This document shows, one piece after another, positions 51,482 through 59,153 of a stretch of DNA of 64,000 nucleotides (positions within the stretch are counted from its first letter, which is position 1; every line of letters starts with the position of its first letter). This stretch comes from Pseudalkalibacillus sp. SCS-8 (GTDB lineage Bacteria; Bacillota; Bacilli; Bacillales; Fictibacillaceae). Under the pieces are notes generated by a model, which saw only the letters and a list, made by a program, of their open reading frames with translations, made no database searches and was not told the origin of the DNA. The translations under genes were made by a program, and so were the position numbers. The stretch spans positions 434,001-498,000 of the forward strand of contig NZ_CP143541.1 in assembly GCF_040126055.1 (NCBI RefSeq). Reading direction: 5' to 3'.

Positions 51482-53599
51482 ATGGATAACACGGAGCATA
51501 AGAAACAACAACGGAGGTCTTTGGCAAGCAGAATGAATCTATTGTTTTTGTCTGTGTTTCTGTTATTCACGCTGCTGATCATCAGGTTGGGCTTCGTACA
51601 AATCGTCCACGGAGAACACTTCCGCTCCCAATCTGAACTGACGAAGAATGTCGTCGCTTCTGTACAGACCGAACGCGGGAAAATGTTCGATCGAAATGGA
51701 AAGCTGATCGTCAGTAATATTCCTTCCTTTGCACTGACCTACATCCGTGTTCAAGGTGCGGGCCATGAGGAACACTTAAGGTATGCGAAAAAAATCACCT
51801 CGCTCATCGAAATGAATACAAAAAGAATCACTGAGCGGGATCTGCAGGATTATTGGATTCTGAAACAAGGCATGGAAGAAGCTTATAAAATGAAGCTGAC
51901 CGAAGAAGAAATCAATTCGGAAGAGTTAGATGATAAGGAGCTCTACCGTCTGTTGCTTGATCGGATTACAGAGGAGGACCTCCAACCGATTAAAGAAAGC
52001 GAAGAAGACATGCAGATCCTCGCTGTCAAAAGGGAGCTCGACTCAGCTACAAACATGGATGTTACCTTCATCAAGAAGGGCTTGACTGAAAAAGAGGTGG
52101 CGATCATCGGCGAGCATCTGGATGAGCTCGAAGGTCGCTTCGGTATTTCATCGACAGCTGAAAGGAGCTATCCCGAGGGAGGACAGTTCTATTTCGGGAA
52201 CACAGGTCAAATCCCTGAAGAACAATTGCGCAGTTACTTGCTTAAGGGGTACGCACGAAATGATTTTGTCGGAGTATCCAATCTCGAGCAGCAGTATGAA
52301 GGAGTTTTAAGCGGTAAGGATAAAACCTACACCTTTACGACAAAAGGAGGGACGCCGGTCGGTTCACCACGTATCCATCAAGGAGCACGCGGGCATGATC
52401 TCGTCCTGTCAGTTGACATTGATCTAAACAAAAAAATCGGTGAAATCCTCGAGGAGAACATCTTGAAGGCCCGTAGTAACGGGGATGGACCAGTCACAAG
52501 TGCTTATGCAGTCATGATGGAGCCGTATTCCGGTGAAGTGTTGGCCATGGTCGGCAGAGAACTCGACGGTGGCAAATTCATGGACCGGTCGTACCGGACA
52601 CTTCAAAGCTCGTTTGAAATGGGTTCGACAGTAAAGGGAGCTACGATCCTTGCCGTCCACCAAATGGGAGAAGCACCTTGGATCAATGATATGCCGATCG
52701 TATTGAGGGGAAGCGGGGTCAACCTGACGTTCAGTTCCTTCGACAGAAACCGGATTGGTACCGTTAATGACATCCAAGCACTGGAGCAATCGTCAAACAT
52801 TTATATGGGTATGGCCATTGGCCAATTCGCTGGATTCCGGTTCGTCAATAATGGAAGCTCCTATCAAGCAATCGTGACGAATGGGCAGCAATTCCAACAA
52901 ACGTTCCAGAAGCTGAGAGATGTGTACAGCTCAGTGGGACTTGGCGTGAAGACCGAGATCGATCTTCCGAATGAAGCGCTTGGTTATCGTGGAGGTATGC
53001 CGATAACGGCTCCTGGTATGCTGCTTTACTATACAATCGGCCAGTTTGATACCTATACGCCGATTCAGATGGCGCAATACGCTTCGTTGATTGCGAATGG
53101 CGGCTACAGGGTCCAGCCTCATCTGTTGAAGGAAGTCCGCTATTCAACAGGTACAGATAAGCTGGGACCGCTCGTTTCCAAGTATAAAACGAATGTCATC
53201 AACCGTGTAGATAACACAGCTGACGAAATCGAGCGTGTACAAAAAGGATTTTATGAAGTTACGCATGGTCGTAACGGTACAGCTACGTATTATTTGCAAG
53301 ATACGAAGATTGCAGGGAAAACAGGTACAGCCCAGATTAGCGGACCTGGAAAGTACAACCTGACATTCGTTGGTTATGCACCATACGATAATCCAGAAAT
53401 CGCGTTTTCTGTAGTCGTGCCGAATGTAAATGGGGGATCGATCAACAAAGAAATCGTTAAACAGATGGTCGAAGCCTATAATGACCGGCATAAGCCTGAA
53501 GAGAAGCCGGAGGATGAAGAAGAAGGTACAGGAGAAGGTGCAGAAGGCGACGAGGTACCCGAAGAAGAATCAGCAGACGAAAATGCTGCAGGTAACTAA
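51482..53599 (+). CDS. class B penicillin-binding protein (PbpA/PbpH-like transpeptidase)
   Basis: A 705-residue bitopic protein: short cytosolic tail, one membrane anchor (about 20-42), a PBP dimerisation domain (about 55-330) and a transpeptidase domain with SxxK (GSTVKGAT), SxN (QSSNIY) and KTG (GKTGTAQ). It crosslinks peptidoglycan outside the membrane. Length and order fit PBP2A/PbpH of rod elongation. The last 45 residues are unusually acidic (EEKPEDEEEGTGEGAEGDEV) with no domain. Single gene with its own terminator, beside the VanX and Ddl-like genes. Confidence 0.93.
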   Translation: MDNTEHKKQQRRSLASRMNLLFLSVFLLFTLLIIRLGFVQIVHGEHFRSQSELTKNVVASVQTERGKMFDRNGKLIVSNIPSFALTYIRVQGAGHEEHLRYAKKITSLIEMNTKRITERDLQDYWILKQGMEEAYKMKLTEEEINSEELDDKELYRLLLDRITEEDLQPIKESEEDMQILAVKRELDSATNMDVTFIKKGLTEKEVAIIGEHLDELEGRFGISSTAERSYPEGGQFYFGNTGQIPEEQLRSYLLKGYARNDFVGVSNLEQQYEGVLSGKDKTYTFTTKGGTPVGSPRIHQGARGHDLVLSVDIDLNKKIGEILEENILKARSNGDGPVTSAYAVMMEPYSGEVLAMVGRELDGGKFMDRSYRTLQSSFEMGSTVKGATILAVHQMGEAPWINDMPIVLRGSGVNLTFSSFDRNRIGTVNDIQALEQSSNIYMGMAIGQFAGFRFVNNGSSYQAIVTNGQQFQQTFQKLRDVYSSVGLGVKTEIDLPNEALGYRGGMPITAPGMLLYYTIGQFDTYTPIQMAQYASLIANGGYRVQPHLLKEVRYSTGTDKLGPLVSKYKTNVINRVDNTADEIERVQKGFYEVTHGRNGTATYYLQDTKIAGKTGTAQISGPGKYNLTFVGYAPYDNPEIAFSVVVPNVNGGSINKEIVKQMVEAYNDRHKPEEKPEDEEEGTGEGAEGDEVPEEESADENAAGN

Positions 53600-53610
53600 A
53601 TCGTGTATGA

Positions 53611-53648
53611 ACAGATCGACCCTGGTTGAGAAAGGATCGATCTTTTTT
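53611..53648 (+). terminator. rho-independent terminator
   Basis: AGATCGACC pairs with GGATCGATCT, followed by seven T. Confidence 0.85.
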
Positions 53649-53743
53649 TGATGTGACCTGCCCAGACCTTTTTGTTTAACAGTGTCATTTTAGGTGAAAG
53701 TAGATAAGAGGATAAGCAACGTCAACATGATACGAAATGGATC

Positions 53744-53815
53744 AATTAAACGTTTGTTTTAAAAGTGAAATCCAGTATCGGTAAGCATTCAGAGTGATTA
53801 ATCAAACATTTGATT
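53744..53815 (+). promoter_or_regulatory. two related palindromic operators upstream of the N-hydroxylase gene
   Basis: AATTAAACGTTTGTTT (53744-53759) and AATCAAACATTTGATT (53800-53815) fit one palindromic pattern, AATYAAACRTTTGWTT. They are 56 bp apart, centre to centre. Such AAAC-RTTT palindromes are typical of TetR-family operators. No regulator gene is adjacent. Confidence 0.6.
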
Positions 53816-53858
53816 GAACAAATGAAAAACTTGTCGACGAGGGAAAGGACGAAGTTGG

Positions 53859-55178
53859 ATGAGTGATGAGAGGATTTATGATGTCATTGGAGTTGGAATT
53901 GGACCATTTAATCTAAGCCTTGCCGCCTTACTCGATCAGGTGGAAGAGCTTGATGCGTTATTTTTCGATCAGACTTCGAAATTTGAATGGCACCCAGGTA
54001 TGCTGATTGAAGGAAGCGACCTGCAGGTGCCTTTCCTTGCCGATCTGGTTACATTGGCAGACCCGACCAATCCGCACTCCTTTTTGAATTTTCTACGTGC
54101 TCAGAACCGTTTGTACAAATTCTACTTCTTCAATCGGTTCGATATTCCGAGAAGAGAGTATAGTGACTATGGTGCATGGGTTGCAAACCGCCTGGACAAC
54201 TGTTTGTTCGGAAAAAGGGTCGTCGATGTGACGTATTTTGCCGAGGAGGACGTACCGGTCTATGAAGTGGTGGTTCATGATACGGAAACGCAGGCAATGG
54301 AAACGTTCTACACGAAACACCTCGTTATGGGAACGGGGAGTGTTCCGCTCGTCCCTATGGATACAGAAGGGTGTGCGGCAGAAGATGTATTTCACTCGAG
54401 CCAGTTCCGCTTTTATGAAAAGAATGCGAAAGATTCAAAGTCAATTACGGTAATTGGATCAGGCCAAAGTGCTGCAGAATTGTTTTATGAATTGCTTGAA
54501 GATCAACCCGACTATGATTATGAGCTGACTTGGTATACAAGGTCAGCAGGCTTCTTACAATTGGAGTCCGCCAAGCTGGGCCAGGAAGTATTTTCTCCGG
54601 ATTATGTCGCGTATTTTCATCAACTATCCTTCGAGGAGAGGAAGGATGCGTTATCCACCTTAGGACAGCTTCGCAAAGGTATTGATCCTGAAACGCTGAA
54701 ACAGATTTATGACCTATTGTATCATCGTTCTGTTGATGCGAATGCGAAGAAAGTGACGATTCAGCCGTTGACGGAAGTGAAAAAGGTTAAGCTTGTTGAA
54801 GGAAATAATGTGTATGAATTGGATTGTCACCAATGGCAGAAAGGGGAATCGTTCAAGCATTATTCTGAGAAAGTCGTATTGGCAACTGGGTACAAGCCAC
54901 ATATCCCCGATTGGTTCGAGAACTTTAGCTCTGATATTGAATGGGAGGACGAAAAGCGTTTCAAAGTGAGCATGGATTACCAGCTTTGCTTTAAAGATGA
55001 CCGGAAAAATCACATTTTCACATTGACGAATCTCGAGCATTCACACGGTGCTGGAGCGACGAACCTGGGGTTGTCCGTCTATCGGAACCAACAAATCATC
55101 AATAAGATCGCTGGGAAGGAAATCTATCCAGTAAGTGAACAGACGGTATTCCAACAATTCCAACCGAAGAACGATTAA
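53859..55178 (+). CDS. L-lysine/L-ornithine N-hydroxylase (IucD/SidA/PvdA family)
   Basis: A 439-residue flavin monooxygenase that hydroxylates the side-chain amine of Lys or Ornithine to start hydroxamate siderophore synthesis. Motifs: FAD site GVGIGPFNLSLAAL, FEWHPGMLIEGSDLQVPFLADLVTLADPTNPHSFLNFL, NADPH site VIGSGQSAAELFYELL, LATGYKPHIP, and the C-terminal HSHGAGATNLGLS. In usual loci NIS synthetases (IucA/IucC-like) or NRPS genes lie next to it; here there are none, so it acts with remote genes or has another role. Two palindromic operators precede it. Terminator shared with the convergent gene. Confidence 0.93.
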   Translation: MSDERIYDVIGVGIGPFNLSLAALLDQVEELDALFFDQTSKFEWHPGMLIEGSDLQVPFLADLVTLADPTNPHSFLNFLRAQNRLYKFYFFNRFDIPRREYSDYGAWVANRLDNCLFGKRVVDVTYFAEEDVPVYEVVVHDTETQAMETFYTKHLVMGTGSVPLVPMDTEGCAAEDVFHSSQFRFYEKNAKDSKSITVIGSGQSAAELFYELLEDQPDYDYELTWYTRSAGFLQLESAKLGQEVFSPDYVAYFHQLSFEERKDALSTLGQLRKGIDPETLKQIYDLLYHRSVDANAKKVTIQPLTEVKKVKLVEGNNVYELDCHQWQKGESFKHYSEKVVLATGYKPHIPDWFENFSSDIEWEDEKRFKVSMDYQLCFKDDRKNHIFTLTNLEHSHGAGATNLGLSVYRNQQIINKIAGKEIYPVSEQTVFQQFQPKND

Positions 55179-55182
55179 TAAG

Positions 55183-55217
55183 AAAAGGTTGATCCCCCTG
55201 GATCAACCTTCATTTTT
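55183..55217. terminator. bidirectional terminator
   Basis: AAGGTTGATCC and GGATCAACCTT form a perfect 11-bp stem around CCCT with A/T tails on both sides. Confidence 0.92.
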
Positions 55218-55588
55218 TATTCAGGTGCATTAACATTTTTCAGGATGTTGATGACGAATAAGAGGATGCTGATGACTGTAATTGTGGCACCGATACTAAT
55301 GCAGAGTAAAAACTGTTCATGTCCATACACGACGAGCACGAGTGCAAGCATCATGATTGGAAGTCCGATGTTATGTCCCCAGAAGTGAATTTTCGCTAAC
55401 GTCGATTCAGCCGCCTTCGGGAATAAATGATAGATGATACCTGCCAAAGTCAGTGCAGTCCAGCCGAGCAAGTTCAAGTGAGCATGAACTGGTGTAAGGC
55501 TGAAATTATGAGTCATTGACATGAACATTCCCATCAGAGCTCCAATTCCAAAATACACCGCAGAAATTTTAATTAATTTAATGCTCAT
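55217..55588 (-). CDS. four-helix membrane protein resembling a haem-copper oxidase fragment
   Basis: A 123-residue protein with four membrane helices. VHAHLNLLGWTALTLAGIIYHLFP and HFWGHNIGLPIMM resemble subunit I of cbb3/NorB-type oxidases, with His at the positions of possible haem ligands. Similar mini-proteins are often annotated as cytochrome c oxidase subunit-like; a full oxidase is far longer and no partner gene is present. It may bind haem or act in NO/O2 sensing. ATG 55588 has GGAGGGGAG upstream. It is divergent from the peroxiredoxin gene. Confidence 0.75.
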   Translation of the reverse strand: MSIKLIKISAVYFGIGALMGMFMSMTHNFSLTPVHAHLNLLGWTALTLAGIIYHLFPKAAESTLAKIHFWGHNIGLPIMMLALVLVVYGHEQFLLCISIGATITVISILLFVINILKNVNAPE

Positions 55589-55763
55589 AAATGCGCTCCC
55601 CTCCATTCAAATTCAGTGCATTATAGTAATCTATACGTCTTAGTGGAAACATTTAGCACATATGACTCATAACAAAAGCAAGAGTTTGTACATATCCTAT
55701 GTTTAGTGGACAACTTATGAAGAAATACTTTAAACATGACATGATGATAAGGAGGTTGTAAGA

Positions 55764-56234
55764 GTGGATGTAAAGCTTGAAGTAGGACAAGAAGCACCTG
55801 ATTTTTTGTTATCCTCGACTTTTGGAGATAAAATCCGGCTTTCCGATTACAGGGGGAAAAAGCATGTTCTCGTCGCCTTTTACCCGTTGGATTTCACCCC
55901 TGGTTGAATTAAGGAAATCACCTCTTGGAAAGAGGATTTCAAAACCTTTGAAGATAATGAAACAGCCGTTTTGGCTATTAGTGTCGATCATATCTATGCA
56001 CATAATGTGTTTGCCGCAAGTTTAGGTATGCTGCCATACCCATTGCTATCGGATTGGCATAAAACAACCGCAAAGGATTATGGTGTGCTAAATGAGGAGG
56101 ACCAGGTAGCGGAGCGCTCTGTTTTCCTTATCGATAAAGATGGCATCATCCGTTATATGAATACGACTTTTGATGCGAATGACCGTGACCAATATCTCGA
56201 TGTATTCAAGCAATGTAAAGACCTTTGTGTATAA
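55764..56234 (+). CDS. AhpE-like peroxiredoxin with in-frame TGA at the peroxidatic Cys (putative selenoprotein)
   Basis: Read through one TGA (codon 48, 55905-55907), this frame gives a complete 156-residue peroxiredoxin. Before the TGA: GQEAPDFLL, then YPLDFTPG. After it: IKEITSW, AVLAISVD, YPLLSDWHKTTAKDYGVLNEE, RSVFLIDKDGIIRY. This follows the AhpE/BCP pattern, and the TGA falls exactly on the peroxidatic Cys of PxxxTxxC. A hairpin at 55914-55940 follows, as a bacterial SECIS should. Selenocysteine is the best reading; a nonsense mutation is the alternative. GTG start with AAGGAGG 8 nt upstream. No resolving Cys at the usual BCP site; two Cys lie near the C-terminus (KQCKDLC). sel genes are not in this window. 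Confidence 0.85.
55914..55940 (+). promoter_or_regulatory. putative bacterial SECIS hairpin
   Basis: Beginning 6 nt after the TGA: lower stem GAAAT/ATTTC (5 bp), a CA bulge, upper stem CCTCTT/AAGAGG (6 bp) and an apical GGA loop. The loop starts 19 nt after the TGA and begins with GG, which fits the bacterial SECIS pattern as I know it. It lies within coding sequence, as bacterial SECIS elements do. Confidence 0.75.
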
Positions 56235-56271
56235 TAGGGATGAATATGTAGTACAAAGGGGATTATGAAGC

Positions 56272-56862
56272 TTGGACATTAAACGGTTGCAAAAACAGAT
56301 GGCTTTCCTGCTGGAAGTCGACGAATTGAAGAACGTATTGCGTCAAACCTATGTGACGAATGGTTCGCGGCAAGAAAACGATGCTGAGCATTCCTGGCAC
56401 TTGGCAATGATGGCGATCATTCTGGAGGAGTATGCGAATGAGAAACAGATCAATACTCTTCATGTCATTAAAATGCTCCTCATTCACGATTTAGTGGAAA
56501 TCGATGCCGGAGATACGTTCGCTTACGATGAAATAGGCCACGCTGATAAAGCGCAGCGCGAAGAAGAAGCTGCTGAACGTATCTTCTCGATGCTGCCTGA
56601 GGATCAAGCGGATATGATCTATCAGTTGTGGCGGGAATTTGAAGAGCGGAAGACACCTGAAGCACGGTTTGCTGCGGCACTTGATCGTCTTCACCCGATG
56701 CTGCTGAATCATCAAGCGAAAGGGAAGACATGGAAAAAGCATGATATCCGTCGCGAGCAAGTGTTGAAGCGGAATGAAACGATTGCCGAGGGATCTGAGG
56801 ACTTATGGGAATACGCCCAGGCAATTATTGAAGATGCTGTGGAAAGTGGTTATTTGCGGTAA
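56272..56862 (+). CDS. HD-domain phosphohydrolase (YfbR-like 5'-nucleotidase group)
   Basis: A 196-residue HD-domain protein. Metal ligands are visible: ENDAEHSWHLAMMA (first His), LLIHDLVEIDAGD (HD) and later AALDRLHPML (Asp). The order matches the HD_3/YfbR type, which removes phosphate from deoxynucleoside monophosphates. The TTG start at 56272 follows AAAGGGG; the nearby ATG 56265 is out of frame and stops at once. It follows the peroxiredoxin by 37 bp and may be co-transcribed. Confidence 0.85.
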   Translation: MDIKRLQKQMAFLLEVDELKNVLRQTYVTNGSRQENDAEHSWHLAMMAIILEEYANEKQINTLHVIKMLLIHDLVEIDAGDTFAYDEIGHADKAQREEEAAERIFSMLPEDQADMIYQLWREFEERKTPEARFAAALDRLHPMLLNHQAKGKTWKKHDIRREQVLKRNETIAEGSEDLWEYAQAIIEDAVESGYLR

Positions 56863-56874
56863 AAGAGCCAGGTG

Positions 56875-57222
56875 AGGTGCTGAAAACACGGTAACGCGGA
56901 AATGAGCACCTTAAAGAGCCGGAATGAGGTGCTGAAAACACGGTAACGCGGAAATGAACACCTCAAAGAGGCGGTATGAGGTGCTGAAAACACGACAACG
57001 CGGAAATGAACACCTCAAAGAGGCGGTATGAGGTGCTGAAAACACGGCAACGCGGAAATGAGCACCTCAAAGAGCCGGAATGAGGTGCCGAAAACACGAC
57101 AACGCGGAAATGAGCACCTCAAAGAGCCGGAATGAGGTGCTGAAAACGCAGGAACATGGAAATGAGCACCTTATAGACACTATTATGTGCCCTGAAAAGA
57201 GCAGAACCGCAAAATGAGGGCA
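56875..57222. repeat. 52-bp tandem repeat array with conserved stem-loop (six copies plus one diverged)
   Basis: Six head-to-tail units of 52 bp start at 56875, 56927, 56979, 57031, 57083 and 57135. Each has AGGTGCT, a 23-nt loop (GAAAACACGGTAACGCGGAAATG or near), then AGCACCT, and a 15-nt linker (CAAAGAGCCGGAATG-like). A seventh, diverged unit (57188-57222) has TGCCCT and AGGGCA as arms around a loop of exactly 23 nt. The unit is not a multiple of three and has stops in all frames, so it is non-coding. It fills the gap between the HD gene and the metal transporter terminator. Confidence 0.95.
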
Positions 57223-57284
57223 AAGAAAGGTATTGGATTTGTCCCTAGAAACACTGCTCTACCATAACCACCCCACCCAAATCA

Positions 57285-57316
57285 GAAAAGGGATGACCAG
57301 AACCTGGTCATCCCTT
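57285..57316 (-). terminator. rho-independent terminator of the metal ABC operon
   Basis: AAGGGATGACCAG and CTGGTCATCCCTT form a perfect 13-bp stem with an AAC loop and T-rich tails. Confidence 0.92.
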
Positions 57317-57325
57317 CCTTATTAT

Positions 57326-58273
57326 TTATTTTGCGTGTTTTTGGAGTTGTTCTTTAATGATATTGATGTTCCACTCCATCATCTTGATGTAAGTGTCTCC
57401 ATCTTCACCAGGAGCACCTAGGGAGTCAGTGAAGACTTTTCCTCCGATTGGTACACCAGTTTCACGAGATACCGTTTCCATACTACGTGGGTCGATACTT
57501 GTTTCGAGGAACAGTACCTTAATATCTTTTTCGCGGATCAAGTCGACCACTTGGCGGACTTGGTCAGGAGTACCTTGGTTCTCGGCGTTGATTTCCCAAA
57601 TGTAACCTGCTTCAATGTCATAAGCATCACTGAAGTATTTGAAGGCACCTTCACTTGTGATAAGGTAACGGTCTTCTTTCGGAATTTCACTGAAGCTGTT
57701 TTTCGCTTCTTCATGCAGTTCAGTCAGCTTTGCGATATATTCCTCTGCATTCTTTTCATACGTTTCTTTGTTATCCGGGTCGACCTTAATCAAGCCGTCA
57801 CGGACATTCTCAACATATTTGATGCCGTTTGCTACGTTCAACCAAGCGTGAGGATCTTCTTCACCCTCTTTGCCTTTCGTCGTTAAGTATTTTGGTTCTA
57901 CGCCTTCACTTAGACGAAAGACAGGTGCATCTTCTCCATCTTTGCCAGTTGTGCCTAGTAATTTTTCAAACCATGAGTTACCAGCTTCTAAGTTCAAGCC
58001 GTTATAAAATACTGCGTCAGCGTCTGCTGTCTTTTTCACATCTTCAGGTAGTGGATCATATTCGTGCGGGTTGTTTCCGATTTTAACCATGCTGTGAACC
58101 TCGACTTTGTCTCCACCAACGTTTTTGATCATATCATACAAAATCGAATACGTTGTGACGACTTGAAGCTTTTCGCCGTCTTTCTTTTCTTGTGCTTCTC
58201 CGTCGGTATTACAAGCGGCAAGCAAGAATACCATCAACACCCCTATGAATAAAGCGTACATCTTTTTAAACAT
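57326..58273 (-). CDS. mntA: metal ABC transporter substrate-binding lipoprotein (MntA/ZnuA family)
   Basis: A 315-residue lipoprotein (lipobox LLAAC) of the cluster A-I binding proteins. Metal ligands fit: His in GNNPHEYDPLP, His in EEDPHAWLN, Glu in WEINAENQGTP and Asp in FLETSIDPRSME / FTDSLG. Ligand set and sequence are closest to Mn-binding types. No His-rich loop of zinc-specific ZnuA is seen. It is the last gene of an ATPase-permease-binding protein operon. Gene symbol by likeness to B. subtilis mntABCD. Confidence 0.88.
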   Translation of the reverse strand: MFKKMYALFIGVLMVFLLAACNTDGEAQEKKDGEKLQVVTTYSILYDMIKNVGGDKVEVHSMVKIGNNPHEYDPLPEDVKKTADADAVFYNGLNLEAGNSWFEKLLGTTGKDGEDAPVFRLSEGVEPKYLTTKGKEGEEDPHAWLNVANGIKYVENVRDGLIKVDPDNKETYEKNAEEYIAKLTELHEEAKNSFSEIPKEDRYLITSEGAFKYFSDAYDIEAGYIWEINAENQGTPDQVRQVVDLIREKDIKVLFLETSIDPRSMETVSRETGVPIGGKVFTDSLGAPGEDGDTYIKMMEWNINIIKEQLQKHAK

Positions 58274-58295
58274 CTCTTACATTTCCCCTCTCTTG

Positions 58296-59153
58296 TTAGT
58301 TAGCTATTGTTGCTCTTTTTCTGGATTTAACAACTTTTCGTACGAAACCGTGTTTTGGTGAAAACAAGAACACAGCAATGAACAAAATGGTAGACGTCAA
58401 TACGATCGTCGCTCCTGATGGGAGGTTATACGTAAAGCTGTAATAGAGCCCGATCACGGAAGCGACGGAACCGAATCCCGCAGCGAGATAGATCATCACC
58501 CAGAGTCGGTCGGTCAGCAAGTAAGCTGTTGCTGCCGGTGTAATCAGCATCGCAACGACAAGGACGATTCCTACGGTTTGTAGGGAGGCTACGGTTACCA
58601 TCGTCAACAACGTCATCAACAGGTAATGAATGATCTTTGTCGATAAACCGTAAGCTTGCGCCATTGTCGAGTCGAAGGAGGTGACAAGCAGTTCTTTGTA
58701 AAAGAAGTAGACCCCTGCAATGACAAGGATTCCAATCGCCAATGTCACCCACATATCGGATGGGCGGACCGCTAAGACATTCCCGAACAGGATGTGGTAC
58801 AAGTCGGTACTGCTTTTCATGAATGTTATCAGGATGATCCCTGCGGCGAATGCTGACGTGAACAATATGCCGATGGAGGTATCATTCTTCAAGCGGCTGT
58901 TCTGACTGACGAATCCGATTCCAATCGCTGTCAGCACCCCGGTGAAAACCGCACCGAAAAAGAAATTGATGCCGAGAAAATAGGATATGGCGACACCTGG
59001 CAGAACGGCGTGTGAAATGGCGTCTCCCATCAAAGCCATTCCCCTGAGGATGATGAAGCATCCGATGACCCCGCAGATGATTCCGACCATGACGGACGTA
59101 ATCAATGCTTTCTGTAAAAATTCATATTGAATGATCGCTTCTATGAAGTTCAT
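58296..59153 (-). CDS. metal ABC transporter permease (MntC/ZnuB family)
   Basis: A 285-residue membrane protein with about eight helices and the ABC-3 family signature (ILRGMALMGDAISHAVLPGVAISYFLG; MLITPAATAYLLT). Only one permease gene is present, while B. subtilis mnt has two (mntC and mntD), so it should work as a homodimer. The start overlaps the ATPase stop by 4 nt. Confidence 0.92.
   Translation of the reverse strand: MNFIEAIIQYEFLQKALITSVMVGIICGVIGCFIILRGMALMGDAISHAVLPGVAISYFLGINFFFGAVFTGVLTAIGIGFVSQNSRLKNDTSIGILFTSAFAAGIILITFMKSSTDLYHILFGNVLAVRPSDMWVTLAIGILVIAGVYFFYKELLVTSFDSTMAQAYGLSTKIIHYLLMTLLTMVTVASLQTVGIVLVVAMLITPAATAYLLTDRLWVMIYLAAGFGSVASVIGLYYSFTYNLPSGATIVLTSTILFIAVFLFSPKHGFVRKVVKSRKRATIAN

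Noticed and set aside
55622..55635. PerR box before the peroxiredoxin
   Set aside because: The inverted repeat TATAG/CTATA matches only one half of the PerR consensus.
55764..55907. Peroxiredoxin as a simple nonsense pseudogene
   Set aside because: The only stop is TGA at the catalytic Cys, the frame is otherwise perfect on both sides and a hairpin follows. The possibility remains until sel genes are checked.
56875..57222. Possible CRISPR array
   Set aside because: Units are contiguous 52-bp repeats with conserved linkers, not identical repeats with unique spacers, and no cas genes are present.
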